This document shows, piece after piece, positions 6,472 through 8,807 of a stretch of 8,807 nucleotides of DNA. Source of the stretch: VFJZ01 sp038321545. Its GTDB lineage: Bacteria; Actinomycetota; Thermoleophilia; Gaiellales; F1-60-MAGs149. The stretch lies in contig JBBQFB010000170.1 in the NCBI GenBank assembly GCA_038321545.1, forward strand, positions 1-8,807, given 5' to 3'. The position numbers and the translations under genes are program-made. Under the pieces are notes generated by a model that did not search any database, was not told the origin of the DNA, and saw only the letters and a list, made by a program, of their open reading frames with translations. The first letter of the stretch is position 1. Each line of letters begins with the position of its first letter.

Positions 6472-7364
6472 GCCGCCACGCCCCGCTCGTTGCGCAGCCG
6501 GAACGTGGCGAGCACCATCAGCACCACGATCGTCACCGTTGCGATCGCCGACGCATACCCGAATTCACTCGGGCCCTGCGCGTCGAACGCCGTGTACTGC
6601 GCGTACGTGGTCAGGGTCTCGGTGGCGTGGTTCGGGCCGCCGCGCGTCGTCACCCAGATCGTGTCGAAGGCCTGGACGCCGCCGATCAGGTTCAGCAGGA
6701 CCACGAGCGACGTGACGGGGCGGAGGACGGGCTCCACGATCTCCCGGGCGATCCGCGCGTCGCTCGCGCCGTCGATCTGCGCGGCCTGCAGCATCTCGCG
6801 ATCGAAGCCGACCATCGCGGCCAGGTAGAGCATCATCGACCAGCCCGTCCACTGCCACGACGCGATCCAGGCGATCGTCCAGAGCGCGATCTGAGGGTCG
6901 CCGAGCCACGAGACGGTGATCCGGAGGAGTCCGTTGATCGGACCACCAGGGGCCAGGAACTGCTGCCAGACGAGCCCGACGAGCACCATCGACAGCACCG
7001 TCGGAAAGAAGATCACCATCCGCTGCAGCGCGCTCCAGCGTGTGCGGAAGTACCAGAGGCCGAACGCCAGCAGGAACGCAACACCGGTCTGCACCGCCGT
7101 CGTCGTGATGGTGAAAACGAGGGTGTTGCGAATCGCCTTCCGGAAGATGCCGTCGTCGAGCAACTCCCGGTAGTTGTCGAGCCCGGTCCAGGGCGCGGTG
7201 GCGATCGGCGTCAGCCCGGACCAGTCCCGGAACGACAGCCGGACCGCGTAGACGACCGGGTAGATGAAGAAGACGGCGAAGACGAGGAACGCGGGCGCGA
7301 TGAGCACGTAGCCCATCGCGCCCGCACGGACGCCGCGTATCCTCAGGGACACGAAGGAGCGCAA
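6468..7364 (-). CDS. ABC transporter permease, CUT1 MalF-like (298 aa)
   Basis: This is the first inner-membrane subunit of the importer. Predicted helices lie at about 18-42, 79-105, 115-136, 158-183, 217-238 and 268-290. The first helix starts GYVLIAPAFLVFAVFFIYP, typical of MalF/UgpA-type permeases. The EAA loop reads EMLQAAQIDGASDARIAREI from 190, followed by EPVLRP, and TRGGPNHATETL at 240-251 is another family hallmark. The chosen start is a TTG at 7362-7364, because AAGAAGG sits 7 nt upstream. It gives a short basic lead (RSFVSLRIRGVRAG) before the first helix, consistent with the positive-inside rule. This makes a 22-nt overlap with the binding-protein gene. An ATG at 7314-7316 would also keep the whole first helix but has no ribosome binding site. 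Confidence 0.94.
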   Translation of the reverse strand: MRSFVSLRIRGVRAGAMGYVLIAPAFLVFAVFFIYPVVYAVRLSFRDWSGLTPIATAPWTGLDNYRELLDDGIFRKAIRNTLVFTITTTAVQTGVAFLLAFGLWYFRTRWSALQRMVIFFPTVLSMVLVGLVWQQFLAPGGPINGLLRITVSWLGDPQIALWTIAWIASWQWTGWSMMLYLAAMVGFDREMLQAAQIDGASDARIAREIVEPVLRPVTSLVVLLNLIGGVQAFDTIWVTTRGGPNHATETLTTYAQYTAFDAQGPSEFGYASAIATVTIVVLMVLATFRLRNERGVAA

Positions 7365-8752
7365 GAATATGCCTTCTTCTGCTCGGCTTGCATGTCCTTC
7401 TGCACGTCCGCGACGCTCTTGTCGCCGAGCAGCATCGCCTGGATGCCGTTGGTCTCGGCGTTGTACACGCCGGGGGTGTACGTCGCGTAGTCGACGATCC
7501 GGTCGCTGTCGTTCAGGTTGGCGACCATCTCCTCGAGGATCTTGCCCCAGACGCCCGTCGACGTACCGTCCACGACCGATGTGTCGGCCGGGAAGATGCC
7601 CTGGTCGTAGTACATCTTCTGAGCCTCCGGCGACAGGTACGCCTTGATCACCTCGCCGACCAGCTGAGCGTGCTCGGGCGACTTCTGCTCGTCGGTCACA
7701 CCGAACGCCACCATCGACAGATCGGTACCGGTGGCGGTGGCGCTCTTGCCGTCGACGGTCGGGAAGTGCATCACACCGATGTCGCCGGCCGCGGCGTCAT
7801 CCACGTAGTGCGCCATCCACGGGCCGCTCTGCCAGAACATCGCGACCTTCTTGTCCTTCCACAGGTTCTTGGCCGCCGGGTCGTAGCTGTCGGCCAGCAC
7901 GGAGTCGTTGAAGACCCCGCCGTCGTAGAGCTTCTTGAACAGGTCGAGACCCTGCGTGAACGACGCGTCGTCGTATGCCAGCTTGCCCTTGTCGGCCAGC
8001 CGCGCCTTGGAGTCGGCTCCACCGTCGAAGTTGGCCATCAAGGTGTTGAACGTGTAGTCGGCGGTGAACAGCGACGACGTCTCCAGCCCCATCGACATCG
8101 GCTGCACGCCAGAGGCGCGGAGTTTCCCCGACGCCGCGATCAGCTCGTCGACGGTCGTCGGCGGCGCGGTGATGCCGGCCTTCTCGAACACGCTCTTCCA
8201 GTACCAGATGGACATCGGGCCAAGCGTGGCGACGATACCCAGCGTCTTGTCACCGTAGATGTACTGGTCCGGCGGCACGCGCTTCGCCCAGTCGGCGCCG
8301 ATCTTGGTGAGTGTCGGATCCGACGCCATCAGCGGCGTCAGGTCGAGCAGCGTTCCGGCCTGCGCGAGCTCGATGAAGCTCGGGCCGGGCAGGTAGGCGG
8401 CGATGTCGGCCGGGTCGCCGCTCGCGACGCCGGTCTTGATCTTCTGCGTGATGCCGGCCGGGTCGGAGTACTGGAACTCAACCTTGACGTTCGGGTACTT
8501 CGCCTGGATCTGCTGCTGCACGAAGGTGTCGATCACCTTGTAGGTGTCGACGCCGAAGAACGACAGCACCGTCACCTTGCCCTTGTACGCCGGATCGAGG
8601 CCGGCGGCGCTCGTGATGCTCGCCGGTGGTGCGGCGGCCGGCGCCGACGTGGTGGCGTCACTCGACCCGCCACCTCCGCAGGCAGCAACCAGCACCGCCA
8701 CCAGTCCGAGCGCTGCGAGCAGCCCCAGGGGCCTTCGAAGCATGGAACTCAT
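7343..8752 (-). CDS. ABC transporter solute-binding lipoprotein, family 1 (CUT1 sugar type, 469 aa)
   Basis: This is the receptor of the importer, anchored outside the cytoplasmic membrane. A lipoprotein signal peptide (basic MLRRPLG, hydrophobic 10-23) ends in the lipobox LVAAC with lipidated Cys25. A Gly/Ser/Ala/Pro linker (about 26-52) follows. The mature domain starts at KVTVLSFFG (59-67) and has family-1 features: SGDPADIAAYLPG (111-123) in the hinge region, WYWKSVFEKAGI (183-194) followed by PPTTVDELIAAS (197-208), and KKVAMFWQSGPWM (301-313). The size is typical. The ATG overlaps the upstream gene's stop and follows an excellent AAGGAGGAGGA; Met4 is a possible alternative start. The C-terminus ends SCAPSCP, unusual for the family and lying largely in the 22-nt overlap with the permease. 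The ligand is presumably a sugar or sugar derivative. Confidence 0.95.
   Translation of the reverse strand: MSSMLRRPLGLLAALGLVAVLVAACGGGGSSDATTSAPAAAPPASITSAAGLDPAYKGKVTVLSFFGVDTYKVIDTFVQQQIQAKYPNVKVEFQYSDPAGITQKIKTGVASGDPADIAAYLPGPSFIELAQAGTLLDLTPLMASDPTLTKIGADWAKRVPPDQYIYGDKTLGIVATLGPMSIWYWKSVFEKAGITAPPTTVDELIAASGKLRASGVQPMSMGLETSSLFTADYTFNTLMANFDGGADSKARLADKGKLAYDDASFTQGLDLFKKLYDGGVFNDSVLADSYDPAAKNLWKDKKVAMFWQSGPWMAHYVDDAAAGDIGVMHFPTVDGKSATATGTDLSMVAFGVTDEQKSPEHAQLVGEVIKAYLSPEAQKMYYDQGIFPADTSVVDGTSTGVWGKILEEMVANLNDSDRIVDYATYTPGVYNAETNGIQAMLLGDKSVADVQKDMQAEQKKAYSCAPSCP
7372..7378 (-). promoter_or_regulatory. Ribosome binding site for the TTG start of the first permease
   Basis: AAGAAGG on the minus strand lies 7 nt upstream of the TTG at 7362-7364, within the Lys-Lys-Ala codons of the binding-protein tail. 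It is the reason for choosing TTG over the ATG 48 nt further downstream. Because Lys-Lys codons produce AAGAAG by themselves, the match is suggestive and not decisive. Confidence 0.5.
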
Positions 8753-8807
8753 TCCTCCTCCTTCTCCCGTGTGACACCGACGTCGGGCGCCGACTCGGCG
8801 TCCTCCT
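8749..8807 (-). CDS. 3' end of an unidentified upstream gene (18 codons visible)
   Basis: One minus-strand frame reads from the right edge to a TGA at 8749-8751 and gives the acidic tail EDAESAPDVGVTREKEEE. Codon choice (GAG, GAC, GCC, GTC, CGG) matches the operon, and the stop overlaps the binding-protein ATG by 4 nt in the same ATGA arrangement seen elsewhere in the operon. The gene is therefore probably the one before the binding protein in the same transcript. The family cannot be told from this tail. A transcriptional regulator is common in this position, but that is only a guess. Confidence 0.65.
   Translation of the reverse strand, partial: EDAESAPDVGVTREKEEE

Noticed and set aside
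8788..8800. Odd-centred perfect palindrome CGCCGA-C-TCGGCG about 40 bases upstream of the binding-protein start, considered as an operator
   Set aside because: It lies inside the coding tail of the upstream gene, and short GC-rich palindromes are frequent by chance at this base composition.

Overview
This 8.8 kb, high-GC window (roughly two thirds G+C, with third codon positions mostly G or C) is filled by one minus-strand operon. The GC content, the ABC-importer lipoprotein and the codon use fit a free-living soil or rhizosphere bacterium, most likely an actinomycete-grade organism (Actinomycetota, possibly Thermoleophilia). Nothing here fixes the taxon. There are no RNA genes, insertion sequences, CRISPR arrays or integrase genes.

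In transcription order, from high to low coordinates, the operon holds: the last 18 codons of an unidentified gene running off the right edge; a lipoprotein sugar-type solute-binding protein (8752-7343); two CUT1-type ABC permeases (7364-6468 and 6471-5629); a beta-hydroxyacid dehydrogenase resembling tartronate-semialdehyde reductase (5632-4739); a Gfo/Idh/MocA sugar-type dehydrogenase (4742-3657); an amidohydrolase-2 family lactonase-like hydrolase (3660-2806); a C45-type Ntn autoproteolytic acyltransferase/hydrolase (2809-1730); and a mandelate racemase/muconate lactonizing enzyme-family protein (1733-588). Every junction overlaps, seven of them by exactly 4 nt (ATGA or GTGA) and one by 22 nt with a TTG start. 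The set is therefore very probably co-transcribed and translationally coupled.

Read together, the genes describe import and oxidative catabolism of a carbohydrate-like compound. The importer takes it up. The Gfo/Idh/MocA enzyme could oxidise it to a lactone, the amidohydrolase could open the lactone, and the enolase-superfamily member could dehydrate or isomerise the resulting acid. The beta-hydroxyacid dehydrogenase could reduce a semialdehyde end product. The C45 hydrolase is the odd member and suggests that the substrate carries an amide or acyl group. No ABC ATPase, aldolase, kinase or regulator is visible. Several enzymes appear, in by-eye alignment, to lack a canonical active-site residue (Gln171 in the dehydrogenase, Tyr163 in the amidohydrolase, Asn242/Gln243 and Tyr161 in the enolase-superfamily protein), so the substrate may be unlike those of characterised relatives.

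The left 587 bp lies beyond the operon. It holds a probable small acidic, disordered 61-residue protein on the plus strand (276-461) and the first 65 codons of a probable pentapeptide-repeat protein on the minus strand (197 to the edge). No convincing terminator was found after the operon. Its promoter must lie beyond the right edge.
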